Shown: positions 14,940 through 23,247, counted from the stretch's first letter. The stretch is 27,328 nucleotides of DNA from JASHVB01 sp049522565 (GCA_049522565.1 JBEKNT010000031.1:1-27328), one strand, 5' to 3'. Numbers and translations: made by a program. The notes: a model not told the origin generated them from the sequence alone.

Positions 14940-16544
14940 GTGACGCGAAGACTGAGTTTATTAGCGCTGTTGTTTGGCGGCGCGCTTGCGGCGAGCGCCC
15001 CGGCGCGGGCCGACGAGACGCCGAAACGCGGCGGCATCCTCACCTACATGATCCCGGCCGACGCACCGCCGAGCCTGGACGGCCACCGCGAGACCACCTA
15101 TGCGACGGTGCACGCCGCCGCGCCGTTCTACAGCGTGCTGATCCGCGTCAATCCGGAAAATCCGTCGTCGCCCGATGACTTCGTCTGCGATCTCTGCACC
15201 GAGATGCCGCAGCCGACCGATGACGGGAAGACCTGGACCTTCAGGATTCGCGACGGCGTGAAATGGCACGACGGATCGCCGCTGACCGCCGCCGACGTGG
15301 CCGCGAGTTGGCAGGAGATCATCCATCCCCCGCCGGGCGTGTCGAGCGCGCGCGAGAGCTTTTTCATCATGGTGGACAGCGTCGAGGCGACTGATCCGAG
15401 CACCGTGGTGTTCCGCCTGAAATTCGCCACCAGCGCCTTCCTGCCCGCGCTCGCTGACCCGTTTGCCTGGATCTACAAGAAAGAGATTCTCGACAAGGAC
15501 CCGCACTGGTACGAAAAAAACGTGATGGGCAGCGGGCCATTCCGTTTCGTCGAATACCAGATCGGCCAGTCGATCAAGGGCGAGCGCAATCCCGACTATT
15601 ACCATAAGGGCCTGCCCTATCTCGACGGGTTCCTCGCGATCTTCGCCGACAAGCAGTCGGTACGGCTGGATGCGATCCGCGCCGACCGCGCGGCGATCGA
15701 ATTCCGCGGCCTGCCGCCCTCGGCGCGTGACCAACTGGTGAAGGAACTCGGCGACAAGATCACCGTGCAGACCGGCGACTGGAACTGCGTCAACATGATA
15801 ACGCCGAACCACCGGAAGAAGCCGTTCGACGATGTGCGCGTCCGCCGCGCGCTGATCCTGGCGATCGACCAGTGGCATGGCGCGCCCGGCCTGTCGAAGA
15901 TCGCCAACGTGCACACGGTGGGCGGCATCGTGTTTCCCGGCTCACCGCTGGCGGCAACCAGGGAGGAGCTGCAAAAGATCGCCGGCTACTGGCCGGACAT
16001 CGACAAGTCACGCGAGGAAGCGCGGCGGCTGTTGCACGAGGCCGGTGCCGATGGGCTGACCTTCGAGTTGATGAACCGCAACGTTGACCAGCCGTACAAG
16101 TACATCGCTACCTGGGTGATCGACGAATGGTCCAAGGTCGGGCTGCACGTCACGCAGAAGGTGCTGCCGACCGGGCCGTTCTTCGAGGCGCTGCGCAACA
16201 ACGCATTCGACGTCACGGTGGATTTCAACTGCCAGGGCCTGGTGAACCCGCTGATGGACGTTGGCAAATTCCTGCCACACTCGGTCTATACCGAGAACTA
16301 TGGCAACTATGAGGACCAGAAGGACATCGATCTCTATCAGGCGATGCTGCACGAGACCGACTTTACCAAACAGCGTGCCCTGATGCGCGAGTACGAGACC
16401 TACGTGCTGGATACCCAGGCGCATATGTACATGATGCCGTGGTGGGAGCGCATCGTGCCGTACCGTTCCTACGTGAAGGGCTGGAAGATCAGCCCGAGTC
16501 ACTACATCAACCAGGATCTCGCGACGATCTGGCTCGACAAGTGA
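14940..16544 (+). CDS. ABC transporter substrate-binding protein, family 5, copy 1
   Basis: 534 aa from GTG 14940. The frame is open back to 14805, but the residues before Val46 of that longer form are not a signal peptide, whereas VTRRLSLLALLFGGALAASAPARA is; a G-run about 7 nt upstream supports the GTG. The mature protein has the family-5 (DppA/OppA-like) features GGILTYMIPADAPPSLDG near the N-terminus, WTFRIRDGVKWHDGSPLTAADV, and GSGPFRF at 198-204. CDLC (Cys83, Cys86) is shared with the two paralogues downstream. It should capture the substrate in the periplasm for the permease pair at 20047-21947. It is the most divergent of the three copies (for example VNMITPNHRKK where the others have GNLITPN). 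Peptide, nickel, glycoside and opine ligands are all known in this family. Confidence 0.9.
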   Translation: MTRRLSLLALLFGGALAASAPARADETPKRGGILTYMIPADAPPSLDGHRETTYATVHAAAPFYSVLIRVNPENPSSPDDFVCDLCTEMPQPTDDGKTWTFRIRDGVKWHDGSPLTAADVAASWQEIIHPPPGVSSARESFFIMVDSVEATDPSTVVFRLKFATSAFLPALADPFAWIYKKEILDKDPHWYEKNVMGSGPFRFVEYQIGQSIKGERNPDYYHKGLPYLDGFLAIFADKQSVRLDAIRADRAAIEFRGLPPSARDQLVKELGDKITVQTGDWNCVNMITPNHRKKPFDDVRVRRALILAIDQWHGAPGLSKIANVHTVGGIVFPGSPLAATREELQKIAGYWPDIDKSREEARRLLHEAGADGLTFELMNRNVDQPYKYIATWVIDEWSKVGLHVTQKVLPTGPFFEALRNNAFDVTVDFNCQGLVNPLMDVGKFLPHSVYTENYGNYEDQKDIDLYQAMLHETDFTKQRALMREYETYVLDTQAHMYMMPWWERIVPYRSYVKGWKISPSHYINQDLATIWLDK

Positions 16545-16555
16545 CCGGGTTGCCG

Positions 16556-16578
16556 CCGGCGTGCGCTATGCACGCCGG
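16556..16578 (+). other. Intercistronic hairpin after binding-protein copy 1
   Basis: Perfect 9-bp stem CCGGCGTGC (16556-16564) / GCACGCCGG (16570-16578) with loop GCTAT, 12 nt after the stop codon and with no T-tract. It is likely an mRNA stabiliser or partial terminator that raises binding-protein output relative to downstream genes; the role is inferred. Confidence 0.6.
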
Positions 16579-16665
16579 TGACGCCGCCGGCGCCGCCCAA
16601 CAGGCGAGGCCGGCCAATAACAGGGGGGCTAGCCGAAAAAACCAACACCAAGGGAGGCAATATCC

Positions 16666-18285
16666 ATGCGACCAGCTCTGTTGGCGGCAGGCGTCGGCGC
16701 GATCGTCGCCGGCGCGGCGGCCATTCTTCCTGCGACCGCCGCGGAAACACCGCAATACGGCGGCACCCTGACCTACATGATACCGGCGGATGCGCCGCCC
16801 AGTCTGGATGGCCATCGCGAGGCGACCTATGCCGTGATGCACGCGGTGGCGCCGTTCTATAGCGTGCTGATGCGGGTCAATCCCGACAATCCCTCGGACA
16901 CGACGCACTTCACCTGCGATCTCTGCACGTCGATCCCGACGCCCACCGATGCGGGGAAGACCTATACGTTCAAGATCCTCACGGGGGTAAAATTCCACGA
17001 CGGCTCGCCGCTGAGCGCGGCCGACGTGGCGGCAAGCTGGCACGAGATCATCTTTCCCCGCCCCGGTGTACTGAGCGCGCGGCAGAACTGGTACTCGGTG
17101 GTGGACTCGGTCGAAGCGCCGGATTCGACGACGGTGGTGTTCAAGCTGAAATATGCCACCAGCACCTTCCTGCCGTCGATCGCGGACCCTTATGCGTTCA
17201 TCTATCCGAAGTCGATTCTCGACAAGGATCCGCACTGGTTCGAACAACACATCCTTGGCTCCGGCCCGTTCAAGTTCGTTGCTTACGACATCGGCCAGGA
17301 TATCAAGGGTGCAAAGAACCCGGACTACTACCACAAGGGGTTGCCCTACCTCGATGACTTCGTCGGCATCTTCGCCGACAAGCAGGCGGTCCGGGTCGAC
17401 GCGATCCGCGGCGGCCGCGCGGCCATGGAGTTCCGCGGCCTGCCGCCCGCGGCGATCAATGACCTCAAGCAGTCGCTGGGCGATAAACTCACGGTGCAGA
17501 CCAGCGACTGGAACTGCGGCAATCTGATCACGCCGAATGCGCGACGCAAGCCGTTCGACGACGTGCGGGTGCGCAAGGCGCTGCTATTGGCGGTCGACCA
17601 GTGGCACGGCGCGCCGGCGCTGTCGAAGATCGCCAACGTGCGCACCGTGGGCGGCATTGCCTTCCCGGGCTCCCCGCTGGCAGCGACCAAGGCGGAGCTT
17701 GAGAAGCTGGCCGGCTTCTGGCCGGATATCGAGAAGTCGCGTGCCGAGGCCAGGCGCCTGCTGAAGGCGGCCGGGCAGGCGAACCTGCATTTCGAATTGC
17801 TCAACCGCAACGTCGACCAGCCATACAAGTACGTGGGCACCTGGCTGATCGACCAGTGGAGCAAGATCGGCGTCACCGCGACCCAGCGCGTCGTGCCGAC
17901 CGGTCCGTGGTTCCAGGCGATGCGCAGCGGCGACTTCGACGTGGTGGTCGAAGCGAATTGCAACAGCATTGTCAATCCGGTGCTGGACACGCAGAAATAT
18001 CTGCCGCACGATGTCTTCGTGGAAAACTACGGTGGCTACAGCGACCCCGAAGAGGTCGATATCTACAACAAGATGCTGCGTGAAACCGATTTCACCAAGC
18101 AGCGGGCGCTGATGCGCGCATACGAGACGCGCATTGTCGATACCGAGGCCCACGAGTTCCCGATGCTGTGGTGGTTCCGGGAGATTCCGGAGCGGTCTTA
18201 CGTGCATGGCTGGAAGATCGGCCCCAGTCACTACATCAACCAGGACTTGTCCGACATCTGGCTGGACAAGTCAGCGACGGAGTAA
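16666..18285 (+). CDS. ABC transporter substrate-binding protein, family 5, copy 2
   Basis: 539 aa. ATG 16666 has GGGAGG 8 nt upstream. Signal peptide MRPALLAAGVGAIVAGAAAILPATA is cleaved near residue 25. The mature chain follows copy 1 almost throughout: GGTLTYMIPADAPPSLDGHREATYAV, the CDLC pair (Cys84, Cys87), KILTGVKFHDGSPLSAADVAASW, GSGPFKF, YYHKGLPYLDDF, and NRNVDQPYKYVGTW. Local differences, such as PRPGVLSARQNWYSVVDS and the changes around EANCNSIVNPVLDTQKYLPHDVF, may alter the ligand pocket. It ends in ATE beyond the common WLDK terminus. Second of three tandem paralogues between the ATPase and permease genes; the 120-bp gap before it contains a hairpin. Confidence 0.9.
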   Translation: MRPALLAAGVGAIVAGAAAILPATAAETPQYGGTLTYMIPADAPPSLDGHREATYAVMHAVAPFYSVLMRVNPDNPSDTTHFTCDLCTSIPTPTDAGKTYTFKILTGVKFHDGSPLSAADVAASWHEIIFPRPGVLSARQNWYSVVDSVEAPDSTTVVFKLKYATSTFLPSIADPYAFIYPKSILDKDPHWFEQHILGSGPFKFVAYDIGQDIKGAKNPDYYHKGLPYLDDFVGIFADKQAVRVDAIRGGRAAMEFRGLPPAAINDLKQSLGDKLTVQTSDWNCGNLITPNARRKPFDDVRVRKALLLAVDQWHGAPALSKIANVRTVGGIAFPGSPLAATKAELEKLAGFWPDIEKSRAEARRLLKAAGQANLHFELLNRNVDQPYKYVGTWLIDQWSKIGVTATQRVVPTGPWFQAMRSGDFDVVVEANCNSIVNPVLDTQKYLPHDVFVENYGGYSDPEEVDIYNKMLRETDFTKQRALMRAYETRIVDTEAHEFPMLWWFREIPERSYVHGWKIGPSHYINQDLSDIWLDKSATE

Positions 18286-18312
18286 CCCGCCGGCGCAGCC
18301 GACGGGCGGCAA

Positions 18313-18342
18313 CGCAGGGTGCCGCCGCAAGGCGGCCCTGCG
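18313..18342 (+). other. Intercistronic GCAA-tetraloop hairpin after binding-protein copy 2
   Basis: Two stacked stems, CGCAGG (18313-18318) / CCTGCG (18337-18342) and GCCGCC (18321-18326) / GGCGGC (18331-18336), separated by a GT bulge and closed by GCAA, a stable GNRA tetraloop. It is 27 nt after the stop codon and has no T-tract. Probably an RNA-level element setting expression between copy 2 and copy 3. Confidence 0.6.
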
Positions 18343-18382
18343 GCGAACAGGCAAGAAGCCGACCAAGGGGAGAACACGAAAC

Positions 18383-19987
18383 GTGAGACGGACCATACCG
18401 GCCGCAGGTTTGGCAGCAGCCTTGCTGACCGCCGCCATCCTGCCGGCGACGGCGGAGGAGGCACCGAAGCACGGCGGCATCCTCACCTACATGATCCCGG
18501 CCGACGCACCGCCGAGCTTCGACGGCCACCGCGAAACCACCTATGCCGTGGTACATTCGGTGGCGCCGTTCTACAGCGTGCTGATCCGCCTCAATCCGGA
18601 CGATCCTGCGGACACCACGCACTATGTCTGCGACCTGTGCACGGCAATGCCGGCGCCAACCGACGACGGCAAGACCTATACGTTCAAGATTCGCGAGGGT
18701 GTGAAGTTTCATGACGGTTCGCCGCTGGCCGCGGCCGACGTGGCGGCAAGCTGGGACCAGATCATCCATCCGCCGAAGGGCTATAACAGCGCGCGCGCAA
18801 GCTGGTACGAGATGGTGGACACGGTCACCGCGCTGGATCCCACCACAGTGGTGTTCCACCTGAAATTCGCCACACTGACCTTCCTGCCGGCGCTCGCCGA
18901 TCCTTACGCGTTCATCTACAAGAAGGACATCATCGACAAGGACCCACACTGGTACGAGAAGAACGTGATGGGCAGCGGGCCCTTCAAGTTCGCCGGCTAT
19001 GAACTCGGCCAGTCGATCAAGGGGGAGCGCAATCCTGATTACTACCACAAGGGCGAGCCGTATCTCGACGGCTTCGTCGGCATCTACGCCGACAAGCAGG
19101 TGGTGCGCACCGAGGCGATTCGCGCCGACCGGGCGGCCGGCGAGTTCCGTGGCCTGCCGCCATCGGCGATCGACCAGCTCAAGAAGGAACTCGGCGACAA
19201 GATCGTGGTGCAGACCAGCGACTGGAACTGCGGCAACCTGATCACACCGAATTCGAAGCGCAAGCCGTTTGACGATGTGCGGGTGCGCAAGGCGCTGCTG
19301 CTGGCGATCGATCAGTGGCATGGCGCACCGGCGCTGGCGAAGATCGCCGATGTGCACACGGTCGGCGGCATCGTCTTCCCCGGTTCGCCCATGGCGGCGA
19401 CGAAGGAAGAGCTGCAGACGATGGCCGGGTTCTGGCCCGACATCGACAAGTCGCGCGCCGAGGCGAAGCGTCTGCTGAAGGAAGCCGGCGCCGAAGGGCT
19501 CAGCTTCGAGCTGTTGAACCGCAACGTCGATCAGCCGTACAAATACGTCGGCACATGGATCGTCGATGAATGGAGCAAGATCGGCGTGCACGCCACGCAG
19601 AAGGTGGTGCCGACCGGCCCGTGGTTCGAGGCGATGCGCACCGGCAATTTCGACGTTGTCGTCGAGGCCAATTGCAACGGCGTGGTGAACCCCGTGATGG
19701 ACACGCAGAAATACCTGCCGAAGTCGGTGTTCGTGGAGAACTACGGTGGCTATGAAGACCCGGAAGTTGTCGATATTTACCAGAAGATGGTGCATACGAC
19801 CGACCCTGCCGCGCAACGCGTGCTGATGCGCGCCTACGAGAAACGCGTGGTGGATACCGAGGCGTATGAGTTTCCCATGCTATGGTGGAACCGCATCGTG
19901 CCGCTGCGGTCCTATGTGAAGGGCTGGAAGATCGGCCCCAGTCACTACGTGAACCAGGATCTGGCCAATGTGTGGTTGGATCAATAG
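18383..19987 (+). CDS. ABC transporter substrate-binding protein, family 5, copy 3
   Basis: 534 aa from GTG 18383. The frame is open upstream to 18134, but that part overlaps the end of copy 2 and is unrelated; GGGGAG lies about 10 nt before the GTG, and VRRTIPAAGLAAALLTAAILPATAEE is a proper signal peptide. The mature chain carries GGILTYMIPADAPPSFDGHRETTYAV, the CDLC pair (Cys83, Cys86), KIREGVKFHDGSPLAAADV, GSGPFKF, KGEPYLDGFVGIYADKQ and NRNVDQPYKYVGTWI. It combines features of copy 1 (IKGERNPDYYHKG, VMGSGPF, EAGAEGL) with features of copy 2 (TSDWNCGNLITPN, EANCNGVVNP, VFVENYGGY). That fits serial duplication and perhaps recombination. It lies directly before the permease genes. Confidence 0.9.
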   Translation: MRRTIPAAGLAAALLTAAILPATAEEAPKHGGILTYMIPADAPPSFDGHRETTYAVVHSVAPFYSVLIRLNPDDPADTTHYVCDLCTAMPAPTDDGKTYTFKIREGVKFHDGSPLAAADVAASWDQIIHPPKGYNSARASWYEMVDTVTALDPTTVVFHLKFATLTFLPALADPYAFIYKKDIIDKDPHWYEKNVMGSGPFKFAGYELGQSIKGERNPDYYHKGEPYLDGFVGIYADKQVVRTEAIRADRAAGEFRGLPPSAIDQLKKELGDKIVVQTSDWNCGNLITPNSKRKPFDDVRVRKALLLAIDQWHGAPALAKIADVHTVGGIVFPGSPMAATKEELQTMAGFWPDIDKSRAEAKRLLKEAGAEGLSFELLNRNVDQPYKYVGTWIVDEWSKIGVHATQKVVPTGPWFEAMRTGNFDVVVEANCNGVVNPVMDTQKYLPKSVFVENYGGYEDPEVVDIYQKMVHTTDPAAQRVLMRAYEKRVVDTEAYEFPMLWWNRIVPLRSYVKGWKIGPSHYVNQDLANVWLDQ

Positions 19988-19991
19988 CGAC

Positions 19992-20016
19992 CTCTCCCGC
20001 GCGGCGCGCGGGAGGG
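19992..20016 (+). repeat. Palindromic hairpin after binding-protein copy 3 (CCTCTCCCGC type)
   Basis: Eleven-bp stem with one wobble (19992-20002 with 20006-20016) around a GGC loop, starting 4 nt after the stop codon. Its sequence, CCTCTCCCGC and complement, is the same kind as the hairpin at 25663-25690, so this is probably a dispersed element used here as an intercistronic stem between binding protein and permease. Confidence 0.6.
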
Positions 20017-20046
20017 ATCGAGGCGCGGGGAAGGTTTTGTAAAGCC

Positions 20047-21018
20047 ATGTACCAATACATCGCCAAACGCGTCTTCCTGACGATCCCCACACTGCTCGGC
20101 GCGGCGGTGCTGGTGTTCGCGCTGATGCGGCTGATCCCCGGCGACATCTGCGTCGTGCGCCTCGGCTCGGGCGGCGGCAGCTTCGACCCAAGGGCGGTCG
20201 CGCTGTGCCACACCGAGATCGGCATGGACAAACCGGTCTACCTGCAGTTCCTGAATTTCGTCTGGGGATTCTGCCGCCTGGACTTCGGAATCTCCATGTG
20301 GTCCGGCAAACCGGTCGTTACCGAGATCGCCGCGCGTCTGCCGATCTCGATCGAGATCGCGCTGCTGGCCACCGCCGTCGCGATCAGCATCGCCATTCCG
20401 CTCGGCACCATCTCGGCGCTGAAGCAGAACACCTGGATCGATTACACGGTGCGGACCATCGCCATCGGCGGCATCGCCACGCCGTCGTTCTGGCTTGGCA
20501 TCATCTCCATCCTGGTCGTGCTCGACGTCACCAGCGCCGTGTTCGGCCAGCCGTGGATGCCGCCGATCGACTATGTGCCGATCTGGAGGGATCCGTTGCG
20601 CAACCTGTCGATGGCGATCTTGCCGGCGGTCACCGTCGGCTACCGCTACGCCGCCGTCAGCATGCGCATGACGCGCTCCGCCATGCTGGAGGTGATGCGC
20701 GAGGACTATATCCGCACCGCGCGCGCCAAGGGGCTGATCGACAAGATCATCATCAATCGCCACGCTCTCAAAAACGCCCTGCTGCCCGTGGTAACTCTGC
20801 TCGGCATCGAGTTCGCCTTCCTGATAGGCGGTCTGGTCGTAACGGAACAGGTGTTTAATTTGAACGGGATCGGGCGGCTGTTCGTGCAGGCGGTGCAGAA
20901 CCAGGACTATACATTGACTCAGGCACTGGTAATGCTCACCGTCACGGTCTTCGTACTGTGCAACCTTGCGGTCGATCTGCTGTACGCCTGGCTCGATCCA
21001 CGCATCCGCTTTGGCTGA
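20047..21018 (+). CDS. ABC transporter permease, DppB/OppB type
   Basis: 323 aa integral membrane protein. The first transmembrane segment (about 8-30, RVFLTIPTLLGAAVLVFALMRLIPG) starts at the usual place for DppB-like permeases, which fixes ATG 20047; GGGGAAGG lies about 12 nt upstream. Further membrane segments are near 100-125, 138-162, 187-205, 245-267 and 292-315. The cytoplasmic EAA loop that docks on the ATPases is at about 216-231 (VMREDYIRTARAKGLI). A large periplasmic loop between the first two segments carries several cysteines (DICVVRL, ALCHTE, GFCRLDF). Normal length. It pairs with the next gene (14-bp gap) to form the channel. Confidence 0.93.
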   Translation: MYQYIAKRVFLTIPTLLGAAVLVFALMRLIPGDICVVRLGSGGGSFDPRAVALCHTEIGMDKPVYLQFLNFVWGFCRLDFGISMWSGKPVVTEIAARLPISIEIALLATAVAISIAIPLGTISALKQNTWIDYTVRTIAIGGIATPSFWLGIISILVVLDVTSAVFGQPWMPPIDYVPIWRDPLRNLSMAILPAVTVGYRYAAVSMRMTRSAMLEVMREDYIRTARAKGLIDKIIINRHALKNALLPVVTLLGIEFAFLIGGLVVTEQVFNLNGIGRLFVQAVQNQDYTLTQALVMLTVTVFVLCNLAVDLLYAWLDPRIRFG

Positions 21019-21032
21019 CGGGAGGTCCCAGC

Positions 21033-21947
21033 ATGTCCATTACCTTGCCCGGCGACGCGACGATTCCCGCCACCCAGGCCGACGATATCGAAGCGACCAA
21101 CCGGTCCTTCCGACACTTGGCGATCGACTTCTGCCGCCGGCAACCGTTCGGTACGTTCGGCATGTTGATCGTGCTGATCATGGCGGTCACCGGCCTGTGC
21201 GCCGAGTGGATCGCGCCATACAGTCCCACCGCCAACGACTTCGGCGCGATGACGGAGGCGCCAAGCTGGCAGCACTGGCTCGGCACCGACCAGTTCGGCC
21301 GCGACCTGCTGTCGCGCATCATCTTCGGCGCGCGCACCGCGCTGATCGTCGGGCTGTCCTCGGCGTTCGTCGGCGGCTTTTCCGGCCTCGTGCTCGGCGT
21401 CGCCAGCGCCTATTTCGGCGGCCGGATCGACATGATCTTCCAACGCATCTTCGACGTGGTGATGGCGTTTCCGCTGATCATCATGGCGCTCGCCGTGGTG
21501 TCGATCTTCGGCACCGGCGTGCAGAACGTTATCATCGCCATCACCATCCCGTTGATCCCACGCTGCGCCCGTGTGGTACGCTCCAGTGCGCTGCCGATTC
21601 GCGAGGTTGCCTATGTCGATGCGGCACGCGCCTGCGGCTATAGCCATGCGCGCATCATCCTGCGGCACATGATTCCGAACGTGATGGCGCCGTTCCTCAT
21701 CATGCTCACCGCCTTCGTCGGCCAGGCGATCCTGGCGGAGGCGTCGCTGTCCTATCTCGGCCTCGGCGTGCAGGAGCCGGTGCCGGCCTGGGGCCTGATG
21801 TTGCAAGGCGGGGCGGAAGAATACGCCTCCACGGCGCCATGGATCGCGATCTTCCCGGGTGTCGCGATCATGCTGACGGTATTCGGTTTCAGCATCTTCG
21901 GCGACGCCTTGCGCGATGCGCTCGACCCCAAGCTGAGGGATCGGTAG
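21033..21947 (+). CDS. ABC transporter permease, DppC/OppC type
   Basis: 304 aa from ATG 21033, with GGGAGG 7 nt upstream; the frame is open back into the previous gene, but nothing there is family-like. An N-terminal cytoplasmic tail of about 40 residues leads into the first membrane segment (about 42-62). The DppC signature HWLGTDQFGRDLLSRIIFGARTAL (about 81-104) precedes the transport domain. The EAA loop is at about 192-216 (VAYVDAARACGYSHARIILR), followed by MIPN. The C-terminus FSIFGDALRDALDPKLRDR is typical. Last gene of the transporter operon; a long palindromic repeat starts 52 nt after the stop. Confidence 0.93.
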   Translation: MSITLPGDATIPATQADDIEATNRSFRHLAIDFCRRQPFGTFGMLIVLIMAVTGLCAEWIAPYSPTANDFGAMTEAPSWQHWLGTDQFGRDLLSRIIFGARTALIVGLSSAFVGGFSGLVLGVASAYFGGRIDMIFQRIFDVVMAFPLIIMALAVVSIFGTGVQNVIIAITIPLIPRCARVVRSSALPIREVAYVDAARACGYSHARIILRHMIPNVMAPFLIMLTAFVGQAILAEASLSYLGLGVQEPVPAWGLMLQGGAEEYASTAPWIAIFPGVAIMLTVFGFSIFGDALRDALDPKLRDR

Positions 21948-21998
21948 GGCAGAGAAGCGCCGCGCATTCCGCCGCGTCCGGATAAACGCGCTGCCCGG

Positions 21999-22121
21999 TC
22001 ATTGCGAGAAACGAAACGACGAGGCAATATCCCGCGCTGCGAGGTACACCTCTTCCGCGACGCGGGAGAGGTGTACCGCGCCAAGCGAGGGATTGTGTCG
22101 TCGCTGCGCTTCTCGCAATGA
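21999..22121. repeat. 123-bp palindromic intergenic repeat
   Basis: Outer arms TCATTGCGAGAA (21999-22010) and TTCTCGCAATGA (22110-22121) are perfect inverted repeats. Nested inside is a long hairpin: 22043-22058 pairs with 22062-22077 (GGTACACCTCT with AGAGGTGTACC, then T-G wobble, then CCGC with GCGG) over a 3-nt loop. No gene fits inside. The outer arms are of the TCATTGCGAGAA kind that I associate with dispersed intergenic repeats in alphaproteobacteria. It lies between the permease and the SMP-30-like gene and may end the transporter transcript. Confidence 0.65.
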
Positions 22122-22145
22122 CAGTAAGACCGAAGGAAACCATGC

Positions 22146-23099
22146 ATGTCCCTGCCGCTCGGCAACTTGCCAGACTCGCGCTATCCTGATCCACACATCG
22201 AGCGGCTGGATCCGCGCTTCACCTACCGGCAGGGCAACGCAGCGGTCGAACGCATCGCGACCGGCTTCCGCTGGGCCGAAGGACCGGCCTACTTCCGTGA
22301 CGGCGGCTACCTGTTGTTCAGCGACATCCCGAACAACCGGATCATGCGCTGGCTGGAGGAAGACGGCCATCTGTCGGTGTTTCGCGCCCCGTCGAAATAC
22401 AGCAACGGCAACACGCGCGACCGCGAGGGCCGGCTGGTCACCTGCGAGCATGACACGCGCCGCGTGACCCGCACCGAACTCGACGGCCGTATCACCGTAT
22501 TGCTCGACCGTTACGATAACAAACCGCTGAACGCGCCGAACGACGTGGTGGTGGCGGGTGATGGCGCCGTATGGTTTACCGACCCGGGCTACGGCATCGA
22601 CGGCCCGTACGAAGGCCACAAGGCGCAAGCCGAGCTGCCGTGCAACGTCTATCGGCTGGACCCGGCCACTGGCGCCGCGACGGTGGTCGCCGGCGACTTC
22701 GTGCGGCCAAACGGGCTATGTTTTTCGCCTGACGAATCCCTGCTCTACATCGTCGACAGCGGCGTCTCGCACGGCGGCCCGGCGCATATCCGGGTGTTCC
22801 AGGTCGACGGCAGCAGGCTGCACAACGGTCGCGTGTTCGCCGACTTCAAGCCCGGCATGACGGACGGCATACGCTGCGACGTGGATGGCAACGTGTGGTG
22901 CAGCATGGGTTGGGGCGATCCTGCCGAGGATGGCGTGCGTTGCTATGCTCCCAACGGCGACCTGATCGGCAAGATCCACCTGCCGGAAGCCTGCGCCAAC
23001 CTGTGTTTCGGCGGCCGCAAGAAGGACCGCCTGTTCATGTGCGCCAGCACCTCGGTCTATGCGCTTTACGTGAACGACCAGGGCGCTTTGCGGCCCTGA
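22146..23099 (+). CDS. SMP-30/gluconolactonase/LRE family protein
   Basis: 317 aa, six-bladed beta-propeller hydrolase of sugar or aldonic-acid lactones; members need a divalent metal. Conserved features: WAEGPAYF with metal ligand Glu45, LNAPNDVVV with Asn132 near the substrate site, RPNGLCFSPDESLLYIVDSG with Asn189 and Asp204 completing the metal site. The blade motif DGNVWCSMGWGDP is also typical. No signal peptide, so cytoplasmic, which suits acting on an imported compound. GAAGGAAACC precedes ATG 22146. It follows the ABC-importer operon on the same strand but is separated by a long palindrome, so it may have its own promoter. Substrate unknown: gluconolactone-like and other sugar lactones are the usual candidates. 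Confidence 0.88.
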   Translation: MSLPLGNLPDSRYPDPHIERLDPRFTYRQGNAAVERIATGFRWAEGPAYFRDGGYLLFSDIPNNRIMRWLEEDGHLSVFRAPSKYSNGNTRDREGRLVTCEHDTRRVTRTELDGRITVLLDRYDNKPLNAPNDVVVAGDGAVWFTDPGYGIDGPYEGHKAQAELPCNVYRLDPATGAATVVAGDFVRPNGLCFSPDESLLYIVDSGVSHGGPAHIRVFQVDGSRLHNGRVFADFKPGMTDGIRCDVDGNVWCSMGWGDPAEDGVRCYAPNGDLIGKIHLPEACANLCFGGRKKDRLFMCASTSVYALYVNDQGALRP

Positions 23100-23110
23100 G
23101 ACGCGTCCCT

Positions 23111-23198
23111 CGTCGTGGCGAGCAACGGCCCGCCATGCACGACTTTGCCGCTCGCAACAGGAAAAGGCGTGGATGGCCCGCCGCCGCGAGCCATGACG
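23111..23198. repeat. Palindromic repeat, copy A (CGTCATGGC...CCATCCACG family)
   Basis: Two 33-nt arms (23111-23143 and 23166-23198) are imperfect inverted repeats matching at about 24 positions, around a 22-nt centre. The right arm read backwards starts CGTCATGGCTCGCGG and contains GGGCCATCCACG, matching copy B at 24953-25042. Intergenic, between the SMP-30-like gene and the azoreductase gene. Confidence 0.6.
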
Positions 23199-23247
23199 AT
23201 GCGGCGGCCGTCGGTGCGCCACCCGCGGGCACCGTACCCCGACCGCC

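Noticed and set aside
18236..19816. 526-codon antisense frame over binding-protein copy 3
   Set aside because: Shadow of a GC-rich gene; similar antisense frames occur over copies 1 and 2, so the recurrence reflects shared sequence rather than coding.
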